Shown here in pieces: positions 40,420-48,550 of a stretch of 54,355 bases of DNA (position 1 is its first letter; each line of letters starts with the position of its first letter). Position numbers and translations under genes: made by a program. The DNA comes from an uncultured Desulfobacterium sp. (GTDB lineage: Bacteria; Desulfobacterota; DSM-4660; Desulfatiglandales; Desulfatiglandaceae), in NCBI GenBank assembly GCA_900258555.1, contig LT984854.1, forward strand, positions 818,856-873,210. Direction: 5' to 3'. The notes under the pieces were generated by a model. It had not been told where the DNA came from. It searched no databases and worked only from the letters and a program-made list of their open reading frames with translations.

Positions 40420-41331
40420 ATGAAAATAGCTATGGTGGGTTTGGGTCGAATGGGCATGAACATGGCTAGACGGCTCCTGATGGGTCACCATGATGTGGTC
40501 GCTTTCAATCGCACTAAAAATAAGACAGAGGAGATGGTTAAAGAGGGAGCTGTTGGTGCATTCTCATTAGAAACGATGGTTCTGGAACTGCCGCTACCGA
40601 GGATCGTATGGTTGATGCTGCCTGAAGGCCGTGTTGTAGATGACCATATCCGGCAGTTTGCAGACCTGTTGGCCCCAGGAGATATTGTCGTAGACGGAGG
40701 AAATACCTACTACAAAGATGATATACGCCGGGCGGAGCTGCTGTCAAAGAGGAATATCCATTTTTTAGACGTAGGGGTGAGCGGCGGAATATGGGGTCTA
40801 AAAAAAGGCTATTGCCTGATGATAGGGGGGAGAAAAGATATCGGTGACTACCTTGAACCGGTTTTTAAGTCCCTCGCGCCTGCAGGCGGTTATCTCTATT
40901 GTGGCCCCACAGGTGCTGGGCATTTTCTCAAGATGGTCCACAACGGCATTGAATATGGTATGATGCAGGCATACGGTGAAGGGTTCCAGATATTGGAGGC
41001 GTCTCAATATTCCCAGGCATTTGATTTCGCCTCAATCGCTCATTTATGGAATCAAGGGAGCGTTGTGCGTTCATGGTTGCTTGAACTGCTGGAGTCTGCA
41101 TTTAGTAAAGAGGACAGGCTTTCAGGTATCAGTGGTTATGTAGAAGATTCAGGTGAAGGCCGGTGGACTGTCCAACAGGCGATGGATACAAATGTATCTG
41201 CCCCTGTGATTACATTGTCATTGATGCAGAGGTACAGATCCAGAGAAAAAGACCAGTTTTCAGACAAGGTGGTTGCCGCCCTTCGTCAGAAGTTCGGCGG
41301 TCATGCCGTTAAGACTTCGGATGTTTTGTAG
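40420..41331 (+). CDS. gnd: 6-phosphogluconate dehydrogenase, decarboxylating, short form
   Basis: 303 aa, the short (about 300 aa) class instead of the 470-aa class. Rossmann motif GLGRMGMNMARRL. The cofactor loop FNRTKN (N30-R31-T32) is like the NADP-binding NRT of the long class; GDIVVDGGNTYYKDD and DVGVSGGIWGLKKG are substrate motifs; KMVHNGIEYGMMQAYGEG holds the catalytic Lys and Glu. Converts 6-phosphogluconate to ribulose-5-phosphate and CO2. It is 17 bp upstream of zwf, an oxidative pentose-phosphate operon. Confidence 0.94.
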   Translation: MKIAMVGLGRMGMNMARRLLMGHHDVVAFNRTKNKTEEMVKEGAVGAFSLETMVLELPLPRIVWLMLPEGRVVDDHIRQFADLLAPGDIVVDGGNTYYKDDIRRAELLSKRNIHFLDVGVSGGIWGLKKGYCLMIGGRKDIGDYLEPVFKSLAPAGGYLYCGPTGAGHFLKMVHNGIEYGMMQAYGEGFQILEASQYSQAFDFASIAHLWNQGSVVRSWLLELLESAFSKEDRLSGISGYVEDSGEGRWTVQQAMDTNVSAPVITLSLMQRYRSREKDQFSDKVVAALRQKFGGHAVKTSDVL

Positions 41332-41348
41332 ATGTTTACGGATGACTT

Positions 41349-42875
41349 ATGGAAACAATTGTCAACGATTACCTTGAATCAGCCTCTAGGTCATGTATAA
41401 TCAATCAAAGAGCTGAACCTTGCACCGTCGTGGTCCTTGGGGCTTCCGGGGATTTAACCACCCGAAAAATCGTTCCGTCTATTTTTCGACTCTTTCTTAA
41501 CGGGGACTTGCCCGAGCCTTGTAATATCATTGGGTGTGGCCGGACAGGGATGAGCGATATTGAATTCAGAAACAAGATGCAAAAGGCCTGCCTTGCACCA
41601 GGCATGACAAAGGATTCTGAGTGGGGGCGATTTTCACGATCCCTGTTTTACCGTTCAATTGACTACGATAATCCGGAATCTTTCAAGGGGCTCAAGGATG
41701 AGATCCTGGGCCCTGGCAGAGACCCTTTAATGCATGGAAACAGGATATTTTATCTTGCTGTTCCGCCATGGCTATATGAGGGTATTGTCCACACTCTAGG
41801 CATGACCGGGCTTGCTTCCGAAAGCCAAGACAGAAGCGGTTGGTCAAGGCTGGTGGTGGAAAAGCCCTTCGGCCATGATCTGGCATCTGCAATGAAACTC
41901 GACCGGAGTATTCATGGTTATTTTCATGAAGACCAGATCTTCAGGATTGATCATTATCTTGCAAAAGAAACTGTCCAGAATATTCTCACATTTCGTTTTG
42001 CAAACGCCATTTTTGAACCCCTCTGGAACAGGAATTATATTGATCATGTGCATATCATAGCGGCTGAGGCCCTTGGCGTGGAACACAGGGCGGGCTATTA
42101 CGAAAAGGCCGGGGTTCTGAGGGATATGTTCCAGAATCATATGATGCAACTGCTTGCACTCACAGCAATGGAGCCTCCCTCAAGGTTTGAGACTGACAGG
42201 GTGATGGATGAAAAGGCCAAGGTATACAGGTCACTGAGGCCTTTTAATACCAAAAACATGCGGGACAATCTTGTCCTTGGTCAATATGGCCCCGGCCTTG
42301 TTGATGGAAAGATGGTTAAGGGATACAGGGAGGAAAAGGGGGTAGCCCCTGATTCACTGACCCCGACATTTGCAATGATAAAGGTTATGTTGGATAACTG
42401 GCGCTGGAATGGGGTCCCTTTCTATCTGACATCGGGGAAGAGGCTGGCCAGAAAGCAGACAGAGATCCATATCCAGTTCAAAAAGGTACCTCACTCCATG
42501 TTTCGCCATACCCTGATGGAAGAGATCATTGCAAACAGGCTGATTTTGGGAATATATCCGGATGAAAAGATATCCATGACATTTCAAACCAAAAATCCCG
42601 GGCCGAAGATGTGCCTGAGATCTGTTACAATGGATTTCAATTATTACAAAGACCATTCAGGGCCGGTTATGGATGCCTATGAAAAGGTCCTTCTGGACTG
42701 TATGCTGGGTGATCACATGCTGTTTTGCAGGCAGGATGCAGTAGAGCTGTGCTGGTCTTTTCTCACGCCTGTTTTGGAAGGATGCGAGAAATGCAGCAAC
42801 CGGGCACAGTCGCTTTTGCCCTATCCTGCAGGGACCTGGGGTCCTGATGCGTTTAAGTCATTGGATATGTTGTAG
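41349..42875 (+). CDS. zwf: Glucose-6-phosphate 1-dehydrogenase
   Basis: 508 aa. VVLGASGDLTTRKIVPSIF is the dinucleotide-binding start, VEKPFGHDLASA and RIDHYLAKETVQNI are the substrate-binding and catalytic motifs (RIDHYLGK consensus with Ala for Gly), and GYYEKAGVLRDMFQNHMMQL is conserved. Oxidises glucose-6-phosphate to 6-phosphogluconolactone and makes NADPH. The site before the ATG is weak. It is coupled to gnd upstream and, one gene apart, to pgl downstream. Confidence 0.97.
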   Translation: METIVNDYLESASRSCIINQRAEPCTVVVLGASGDLTTRKIVPSIFRLFLNGDLPEPCNIIGCGRTGMSDIEFRNKMQKACLAPGMTKDSEWGRFSRSLFYRSIDYDNPESFKGLKDEILGPGRDPLMHGNRIFYLAVPPWLYEGIVHTLGMTGLASESQDRSGWSRLVVEKPFGHDLASAMKLDRSIHGYFHEDQIFRIDHYLAKETVQNILTFRFANAIFEPLWNRNYIDHVHIIAAEALGVEHRAGYYEKAGVLRDMFQNHMMQLLALTAMEPPSRFETDRVMDEKAKVYRSLRPFNTKNMRDNLVLGQYGPGLVDGKMVKGYREEKGVAPDSLTPTFAMIKVMLDNWRWNGVPFYLTSGKRLARKQTEIHIQFKKVPHSMFRHTLMEEIIANRLILGIYPDEKISMTFQTKNPGPKMCLRSVTMDFNYYKDHSGPVMDAYEKVLLDCMLGDHMLFCRQDAVELCWSFLTPVLEGCEKCSNRAQSLLPYPAGTWGPDAFKSLDML

Positions 42876-42942
42876 GCGGCAATAAATGTATGCATAATAC
42901 AAACAGGAAGAAATGCCAAAATTTACAAGGTAAGACGGCGCT

Positions 42943-43938
42943 ATGACTTTATCCGCTTCAGAGAGACTCAAGAGATTTTTTGCAAGATTTTATCACAGCG
43001 ACCATGTCCTGATCGTCATTAATGCTGATCCGGACGCAATTGCAAGCGCCATGGCTGTTAAGAGGCTTTTGTGGCGCAGGGTCGCAGAGGTCTCGATTAC
43101 GCATTTTAATGTCATCCAGCGGCCGGATAATCTGGCGATGGTTCATCTCTTGGGCGTTGAAATGATCCATACAGAAGACGTCTGTTTCAGGGGCCATAAT
43201 CGTTTTGTCATTGTTGACTCCCAACCGGATCACCATGAGTGCTTTTCCAGATTCAAGCCTGACGTAATTATTGACCACCACCCCCAGACCTGCGATGTCG
43301 CCATCTACAATGATATCCGTCCTGAGTATGGCGCAACCGCAACCATTATGACAGAATACCTGCGCGCTGCAAAAATAAAACCATCAGTTAAGCTTGCCAC
43401 TGCATTATTCCATGCGATAAAGACCGACACAGGGAATTTTGAAAGGAAGACAATTATTGAAGATATTCGCGCTTTTCAGTATCTTTACCGACATGCAAGC
43501 ATAAATCTGGCACAGAGGATTGAACAGGGAGAGATCAGGGTTGACTATCTTAAATATTTTGAGAGGGCACTGCAAAACAGATCACTGCGAAAAGGAAAGA
43601 TATTCATCCATCTTGGCCGTGTTGTCAATCCTGATGTTTGCGTTATTATCGCTGATTTTTTTATGAGAGTGGATACTGCCAGATGGAGCATTGTATCGGG
43701 GTTATATGAGAAAAGTTTAATTATCATTTTTAGAAACAATGAGCTTCAAAAAAATGCCGGAAAGGTCGCCAAGGAGGCCTTTCTCAATTTCGGATCTGCA
43801 GGGGGCCATAAGAGTGCAGCACGAGCCGAGATTATGATGTCTGAAATAACAAAAAGTGTTGATGTAGATGACGGTTCATCACTGTCAAAATGGATTATCA
43901 GTCAGGTGGAAAAGGCCTTCCGGAAAAACCAGCTTTGA
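42943..43938 (+). CDS. DHH-family phosphoesterase (NrnA-like)
   Basis: 331 aa. DHH domain motifs NADPDAIASAMAVK, VDSQPDHHECF and IIDHHPQT hold the metal-binding Asp/His residues; the C-terminal DHHA1 domain has FGSAGGHKSAARAE (GGH motif). NrnA-type enzymes degrade short oligoribonucleotides and 3'-phosphoadenosine 5'-phosphate. The exact substrate is undecided. It lies between zwf and pgl, in the same direction, without obvious metabolic link. Confidence 0.88.
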   Translation: MTLSASERLKRFFARFYHSDHVLIVINADPDAIASAMAVKRLLWRRVAEVSITHFNVIQRPDNLAMVHLLGVEMIHTEDVCFRGHNRFVIVDSQPDHHECFSRFKPDVIIDHHPQTCDVAIYNDIRPEYGATATIMTEYLRAAKIKPSVKLATALFHAIKTDTGNFERKTIIEDIRAFQYLYRHASINLAQRIEQGEIRVDYLKYFERALQNRSLRKGKIFIHLGRVVNPDVCVIIADFFMRVDTARWSIVSGLYEKSLIIIFRNNELQKNAGKVAKEAFLNFGSAGGHKSAARAEIMMSEITKSVDVDDGSSLSKWIISQVEKAFRKNQL

Positions 43939-43979
43939 GATGATCATTTCTGAAAGATGATTCTGACGCAAGAGTAATT

Positions 43980-44732
43980 ATGAGTTGCAATTCTCAAGTT
44001 GTTATCAAAAAAACTCCCGAGGATATTGCTCTTGCTGCAGCTTATATATTTAGCGATACGGCCGCGAGCTGCATATCAGATAATCGAAGATTTGCCGTTG
44101 CACTCTCAGGAGGATCTACACCGCGGTTATTTCACCGCCTAATTTCAAAGCAGCCTTTTAACTCTAAAATACCATGGGATAACCTCCATATCTTTTGGTC
44201 TGACGAGCGTTTTGTGCCCTATGATCACCCCTACAGCAATTTTGGCGCTGCAAAGGCGGACCTGATTGATCATGTCCCAATTCCTGCGCATAACATCCAC
44301 CCCATGCCGGTGGACCTTTTTCCTGATATTGGGGCCATTGAATACGAGAAAGAACTGATCAGATACTTTGACCTGACAAAAGGAGATACCCCAAGATTTG
44401 ATTTAATGTTCTTAGGCTTGGGAGCAGACGGCCATACTGCATCACTGTTTCCAGGCTCACCGGTGTTGGAAGAAAGGCAAAGGCTAGTTGCTCCTGTAAA
44501 GGGAGGCGAGCCGGATACTTACCGCCTGACCATGACATTATCGGTGATCAACAACACACGCAAGATTTTGATGTTGGTTTCGGGAAATAAAAAGGCGGAG
44601 ATATTAAGGGAAATCCTTGAAGGGAATCACCCCTCATTACCGGCACAGAAGATCCGCCCTGTTTATGGATCTCTAGTGTGGCTTGTGGATGAGGCGGCTG
44701 CATCGCTTACAAGGATATCGAAAAACCTTTAA
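43980..44732 (+). CDS. pgl: 6-phosphogluconolactonase
   Basis: 250 aa. FAVALSGGSTPRLFHRL is the sugar-phosphate loop, FWSDERFVPYDHPYSNFG and DLMFLGLGADGHTASLFPG are the DevB/Pgl signatures with the catalytic His, and KKAEILREILEG is the conserved C-terminal motif. Hydrolyses 6-phosphogluconolactone, completing zwf-pgl-gnd in one 4.3-kb stretch. The site before the ATG is weak. Confidence 0.96.
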   Translation: MSCNSQVVIKKTPEDIALAAAYIFSDTAASCISDNRRFAVALSGGSTPRLFHRLISKQPFNSKIPWDNLHIFWSDERFVPYDHPYSNFGAAKADLIDHVPIPAHNIHPMPVDLFPDIGAIEYEKELIRYFDLTKGDTPRFDLMFLGLGADGHTASLFPGSPVLEERQRLVAPVKGGEPDTYRLTMTLSVINNTRKILMLVSGNKKAEILREILEGNHPSLPAQKIRPVYGSLVWLVDEAAASLTRISKNL

Positions 44733-44749
44733 TTGTTAAAGGAGGCGTT

Positions 44750-45379
44750 ATGGACTTTAAAGATGTAGTAAATGAAAGACGTGCGGTAAATTTCTTTGAC
44801 AGTAACAAGCCTGTTTCTGATCAGCTTTTAAGGGAAATGGTAGAGATGGCCGCAAAGGTACCGTCCAGTTTTAATCTACAACCCTGGAGCGTCATGATCC
44901 TGAGGGATCCGGAAGAAAAAATGCGCCTCAGAAAACTCGCCTGGGACCAGCCCAAGGTAAGCGAGGCGCCAGTGGTGTTGATTGTGCTGGCTGACCGCGA
45001 TGGCTGGAAAAAGGGGCATCCCTTTGTGGAGAAAAATTTCAAGGAGATGGTAAAGGCAGGCTCCATGTCCGAGGTGCAATACGACTGGTTCACCGGTGCC
45101 TGTCAGGGCCTTTATGGTGAAAGTCCGGATAAGCAACAGGCATTTGCGTGCAAAAATACCGGTTTTTTCGCCATGGCCCTGATGTTTGCCGCCAAGAGCC
45201 TGGGGCTTGACACCCATCCGATGGACGGCTTTGACCACGAGGGCGTGCGGGATGCGTTCAAGATACCCAAAAACTACTGGGTGCCGCTCCTGTTGGCGGT
45301 CGGTTATTTTGACCGGACAAAGACGCTCCATCCGCCAAAGTGGAGAAAGACCTTTGAAGAGATTGTGGTTTCATTCTGA
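44750..45379 (+). CDS. Nitroreductase-family FMN oxidoreductase
   Basis: 209 aa. NERRAVNFFDSNKPVSD and AAKVPSSFNLQPWSVMIL are the FMN-binding motifs of the family, and the FDHEGVRDAFKIPKNYW stretch is its C-terminal signature. It transfers hydride from NAD(P)H to quinones, nitro compounds or enones; substrate unknown. Strong AAAGGAGG. It follows the NADPH-producing operon and starts 17 bp after pgl. Confidence 0.88.
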   Translation: MDFKDVVNERRAVNFFDSNKPVSDQLLREMVEMAAKVPSSFNLQPWSVMILRDPEEKMRLRKLAWDQPKVSEAPVVLIVLADRDGWKKGHPFVEKNFKEMVKAGSMSEVQYDWFTGACQGLYGESPDKQQAFACKNTGFFAMALMFAAKSLGLDTHPMDGFDHEGVRDAFKIPKNYWVPLLLAVGYFDRTKTLHPPKWRKTFEEIVVSF

Positions 45380-45394
45380 GGCAAGGAGTTTGTG

Positions 45395-45988
45395 ATGACC
45401 AGGTTTACCGGTATTAACCACCTGGCGATGGTTACCTCGAATATGGACATGACCATCCGGTTTTGGCGCGATCTTTTAGGCATGCGCCTGGTTGCAGGAC
45501 TCGGGCGGCCAGGGTACAGGCACTACTTTTTCGAGATAACGGATCACGACATGATCGCCTTTTTTGAATGGGCCGATGTGGAAAAGATCCCTGAAAAGGA
45601 TCATGGCGTTCCAGTCAAAGGCCCCTTAGCATTTGATCACGTCTCTATTGAGGTGGAATCAGATGATGATCTGTGGGAGATCAAGGGCAGGCTTGAGGCA
45701 GCAGAAATCTGGGTGTCGGAGGTGATCAATCATGGTTTCATACACTCCATCTATGCGTTTGATCCGAACAACATTCCTATTGAGTTCAGCGCCCCTGTAC
45801 CAACTGTAGATGTTAGAAAGAATCCGAAGATTAAGGATAAAAGCCCTTCTCATGTTGCGCTTGAAGGGTCATCGCCACAGCCCGGAAATTGGCCGGAGCC
45901 TGTTTTTCACACTTCTTACGCCGAACGGAGGTTATATCCCGGAGAGGGTATGATTTTAGCAGAAGACCATGAGCCCAACGAAGGGTAG
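45395..45988 (+). CDS. VOC-family (glyoxalase/dioxygenase-like) protein
   Basis: 197 aa from the ATG at 45395 (AAGGAG 5 nt upstream). GINHLAMVTSNMDMTIRFWRD is the first betaalphabetabetabeta unit with a metal His; DHVSIEV has a second His, and DPNNIPIEFSAPV the usual terminal Glu. These are the ligands of a mononuclear metal site. The C-terminal 60 residues extend beyond the domain without recognised motif. Reaction unknown: glyoxalase, epimerase or dioxygenase are possible. Convergent with the molybdopterin enzyme gene; nothing clear in the 58-bp gap. Confidence 0.85.
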   Translation: MTRFTGINHLAMVTSNMDMTIRFWRDLLGMRLVAGLGRPGYRHYFFEITDHDMIAFFEWADVEKIPEKDHGVPVKGPLAFDHVSIEVESDDDLWEIKGRLEAAEIWVSEVINHGFIHSIYAFDPNNIPIEFSAPVPTVDVRKNPKIKDKSPSHVALEGSSPQPGNWPEPVFHTSYAERRLYPGEGMILAEDHEPNEG

Positions 45989-46046
45989 TTGCAGTTTTAT
46001 GTCCCCTTTGTTCCAAGGCCAAAGGCCAGGTACCTGCTTCGATATA

Positions 46047-48224
46047 TTATGCCTTTTCCACCTTACACAACAGCGCCGTGTGGGGCCAACTGCCGATCTC
46101 CGGGCTGCAGAATTCAGGGTCGTCAGGACATAGCAGATTGGCGTTGGATTCAAAGACGCCGAAAAGTTCCGGGAGCTTTTGATCACGCTCCGGAAACCAC
46201 CAGCCATGCTGTAGATCTACCATTTTAGGGTGGATGGCATCAGATGTTGTCACCTTCAGGCGTATCCGGCCCTGCGGTGTTGAGATCGCGGCCCAGTCTC
46301 CGGGAGCCAGGCCAAGGTCACTTGCTGTTTGCGGGTTGAGCGTAACCAGGGGGTCGGGCATTTTTTCGCGGGCCTTTTCAATCTGCCGTTGTTCAGAATG
46401 GTACATGGGCATGAAACGGCTGCCGGTAATAAGAATCAACGGATATTGCCTTGTCATGTCCGGGCTCCCCGCAGGGCTCCACAAGGGTTCCCGGTATACA
46501 GGGAGGGGCTCCGCGCCCAGGTCCTTGAATATGGATGAATAAAGCTCCACTTTCCCTGACGGCGTCCCGAACCCGAACTGTTCATAACGCCGGTACTGTC
46601 TTTTTCCAAAGATGCCGTACTGCTCTACCAGTTGCTGAAATGTCAGGCCAACAGGCGCAAGGCAATGGTCGTAGACTTCCTCAATGCTCTTCCAGGGCCA
46701 ATGCTCGGCCTGACCCAGCCTCATGCCCAGTTCGCGGTAGAAATAATAGCTGTTACGGCGCTCATATAGCGGTTCAATCCCTTTGGGGCAGGCCATACAG
46801 AAATCATTGGTTAGCCACAGCTCGGATTGCTCTACAGTTGAAGAGGCGGGAAACACGTAATCAGCCAGTGCCGCGGAAGGTGTCAGATAGTAATCCATGA
46901 CTACATAAAGCCTGAGCGACTTCAGGGCCTCGAAAACCCTCATGGTGTTGGGGAGCGCAAGCAGCGGGTTGTTTGCGAGCGTTATCATGGCCGTGACAGG
47001 GTAGGGACGACCGGTAACGGCCGCATTAAAGACATCCCTTGCATGTGCCACGTTGCAGTGCCAGGCCTCCGGTGCGCCCACATAGCCGGAGGGCAGTTTT
47101 TTGTTGGCGGCAATATTTTTCTCCCAGCCCGGAAATCCGAAGAAGGGGTATTTGTCAATCCCAAGCTGTTTTGCCCTCTGAACGGGCGGCATGGCCTCGT
47201 TCATCTCCAGATCCTCATCGTTCAGGACCTTGCCGATTTCGCCTGCCTTGCTGAATATCTCACCGCCCTGAACTTCCAGATTGCCTGTAATGGCCCTGAG
47301 GATTGCGCGAGCCCGGGCGCACTGGGTTGCGTTTACCCCCTGCTTATCCAGCCCGTAACCCCATAGAATGACGGCAGGCCTGGTCTCGGCGTAGATCCTG
47401 GCAGCCTTTTCGATCAGGTCCTGAGGGATCATGGTGATCTCCGCCGCTTTTTCAGGAGAATATGCCCGTGCGGCCTCCTTAAGGGCCTCAAATCCATTGG
47501 TCCATTTTTCCACAAAATCTTGGTCAAATAGCCCCTCTGAGATGATCAATCGTATCCAGCACAGCATCAGGGCCACATCCGTGCCTGGCCGGATCTGTAA
47601 CCAGAGATCCGCCGTCTCCGCCTCTTTTGTGCGGCGGGGATCAATCACAATAATCCTTGCGCCACGCTTTCCGGCCTCAACCAGTTGTAGATAACGGCCC
47701 GTAGGCTCGGATTTATAGGGCGAACTCCCCCAAACCACCACACAATCGGCGCCCATGATATCGCTCCAGACCATGCCGCCATAGGTTGCGTATTCAGTGG
47801 CGTAGCTGGGACACATGCAGATGTTGTTTGCCCCGCAGGTGTTGGGTGAACCGAAGAGGTTGAAAAAACGGCGCGCATCCCAGTGATAGGTGCGTTTGGT
47901 TCCGTGGGTGAAGGCCAGTGTTTCAGGTCCGAATTCCTCTCTTAAATTTGACAGCCTCTCTGCCACCTCATCCAGGGCCTGCTCCCAGCTAACCCGCTGC
48001 CAGAGCCCCAGACCCCTTTCGCCTTTTCGTTTCAGTGGATAATTGAGTCGTTGGGGATGATAGATGTGATCAGGCATCAAGTGCCCGCGCTGGCAGATGA
48101 TGCCACGGGTGACCGGGTGATCTGGATCGCCTGTAACCTTGACCACCTGGTTGTCTTTCAGGTGCAACAGTGTCCCGCACCTGGGATGGCACAGACCGCA
48201 ATAGCTTCTCCGGATTTCTTCCAT
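46047..48224 (-). CDS. Molybdopterin-dependent oxidoreductase (DMSO-reductase family), single subunit
   Basis: 725 aa. The N-terminal [4Fe-4S] site is C9-X2-C12-X3-C16-X27-C44. Bis-MGD domains follow with RGHLMPDHIYHPQRLNYPL, DARRFFNLFGSPN, NNICMCPSYATEYATYGG (probable metal-ligand Cys), VIDPRRTKEAE and PSGKVELYSSIFKDLG. Length and order resemble Pelobacter acetylene hydratase and related catabolic enzymes, but position 13, the catalytic Asp in that enzyme, is His here. No twin-arginine signal peptide, so cytosolic; no Fe-S partner subunit gene. AGGAGG precedes the ATG. Substrate unknown. Confidence 0.9.
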   Translation of the reverse strand: MEEIRRSYCGLCHPRCGTLLHLKDNQVVKVTGDPDHPVTRGIICQRGHLMPDHIYHPQRLNYPLKRKGERGLGLWQRVSWEQALDEVAERLSNLREEFGPETLAFTHGTKRTYHWDARRFFNLFGSPNTCGANNICMCPSYATEYATYGGMVWSDIMGADCVVVWGSSPYKSEPTGRYLQLVEAGKRGARIIVIDPRRTKEAETADLWLQIRPGTDVALMLCWIRLIISEGLFDQDFVEKWTNGFEALKEAARAYSPEKAAEITMIPQDLIEKAARIYAETRPAVILWGYGLDKQGVNATQCARARAILRAITGNLEVQGGEIFSKAGEIGKVLNDEDLEMNEAMPPVQRAKQLGIDKYPFFGFPGWEKNIAANKKLPSGYVGAPEAWHCNVAHARDVFNAAVTGRPYPVTAMITLANNPLLALPNTMRVFEALKSLRLYVVMDYYLTPSAALADYVFPASSTVEQSELWLTNDFCMACPKGIEPLYERRNSYYFYRELGMRLGQAEHWPWKSIEEVYDHCLAPVGLTFQQLVEQYGIFGKRQYRRYEQFGFGTPSGKVELYSSIFKDLGAEPLPVYREPLWSPAGSPDMTRQYPLILITGSRFMPMYHSEQRQIEKAREKMPDPLVTLNPQTASDLGLAPGDWAAISTPQGRIRLKVTTSDAIHPKMVDLQHGWWFPERDQKLPELFGVFESNANLLCPDDPEFCSPEIGSWPHTALLCKVEKA

Positions 48225-48275
48225 GACAAAAACCTCCTGTTGGTAACGGTGTTGCCTGTAAGGACGTTTCCGAAT

Positions 48276-48515
48276 CTATTTTTGCTGCGATTCTACGATC
48301 TTCCAATGATCCAAAATAAACTGGCCGCCCCGAATAATGCCTTGTCCTTCGATTTCCTTTCCCTCCAGTTGTGCGAGGTCTTCATCCCAGAATGGATTTC
48401 CCGACTTTCTGCGGAGTTTGAATCCCCCCTGGGAGGTGATTAAAACAATACCTTCATGTTCGCTCTTTGTTCCTGCATACAGGAGCTTTTTTGTCACACG
48501 ACCACGGAGTATCAT
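48276..48515 (-). CDS. Small OB-like protein of unknown function
   Basis: 79 aa from the ATG at 48515; a GTG at 48539 would add eight residues and has no better site. MILRGRVTKKLLYAGTKSEH, then FKLRRKSGNPFWDEDL and LEGKEIEGQGIIRGGQFIL suggest a small beta-barrel, as in short conserved hypothetical proteins I recall in cyanobacteria and Desulfobacterota. It lies 51 bp upstream of the molybdopterin enzyme gene on the same strand. Function unknown. Confidence 0.65.
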   Translation of the reverse strand: MILRGRVTKKLLYAGTKSEHEGIVLITSQGGFKLRRKSGNPFWDEDLAQLEGKEIEGQGIIRGGQFILDHWKIVESQQK

Positions 48516-48550
48516 CTTACCATATGTCCTATGCCGCACCTGCCCATATT

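Noticed and set aside
45989-46046. Bidirectional terminator between the VOC and molybdopterin genes
   Set aside because: Only a 4-bp GGCC pairing and no T-run were found.
46047-48224. Acetylene hydratase
   Set aside because: Length and cluster spacing are similar, but the catalytic Asp at position 13 is His and no supporting context exists; only the family call is kept.
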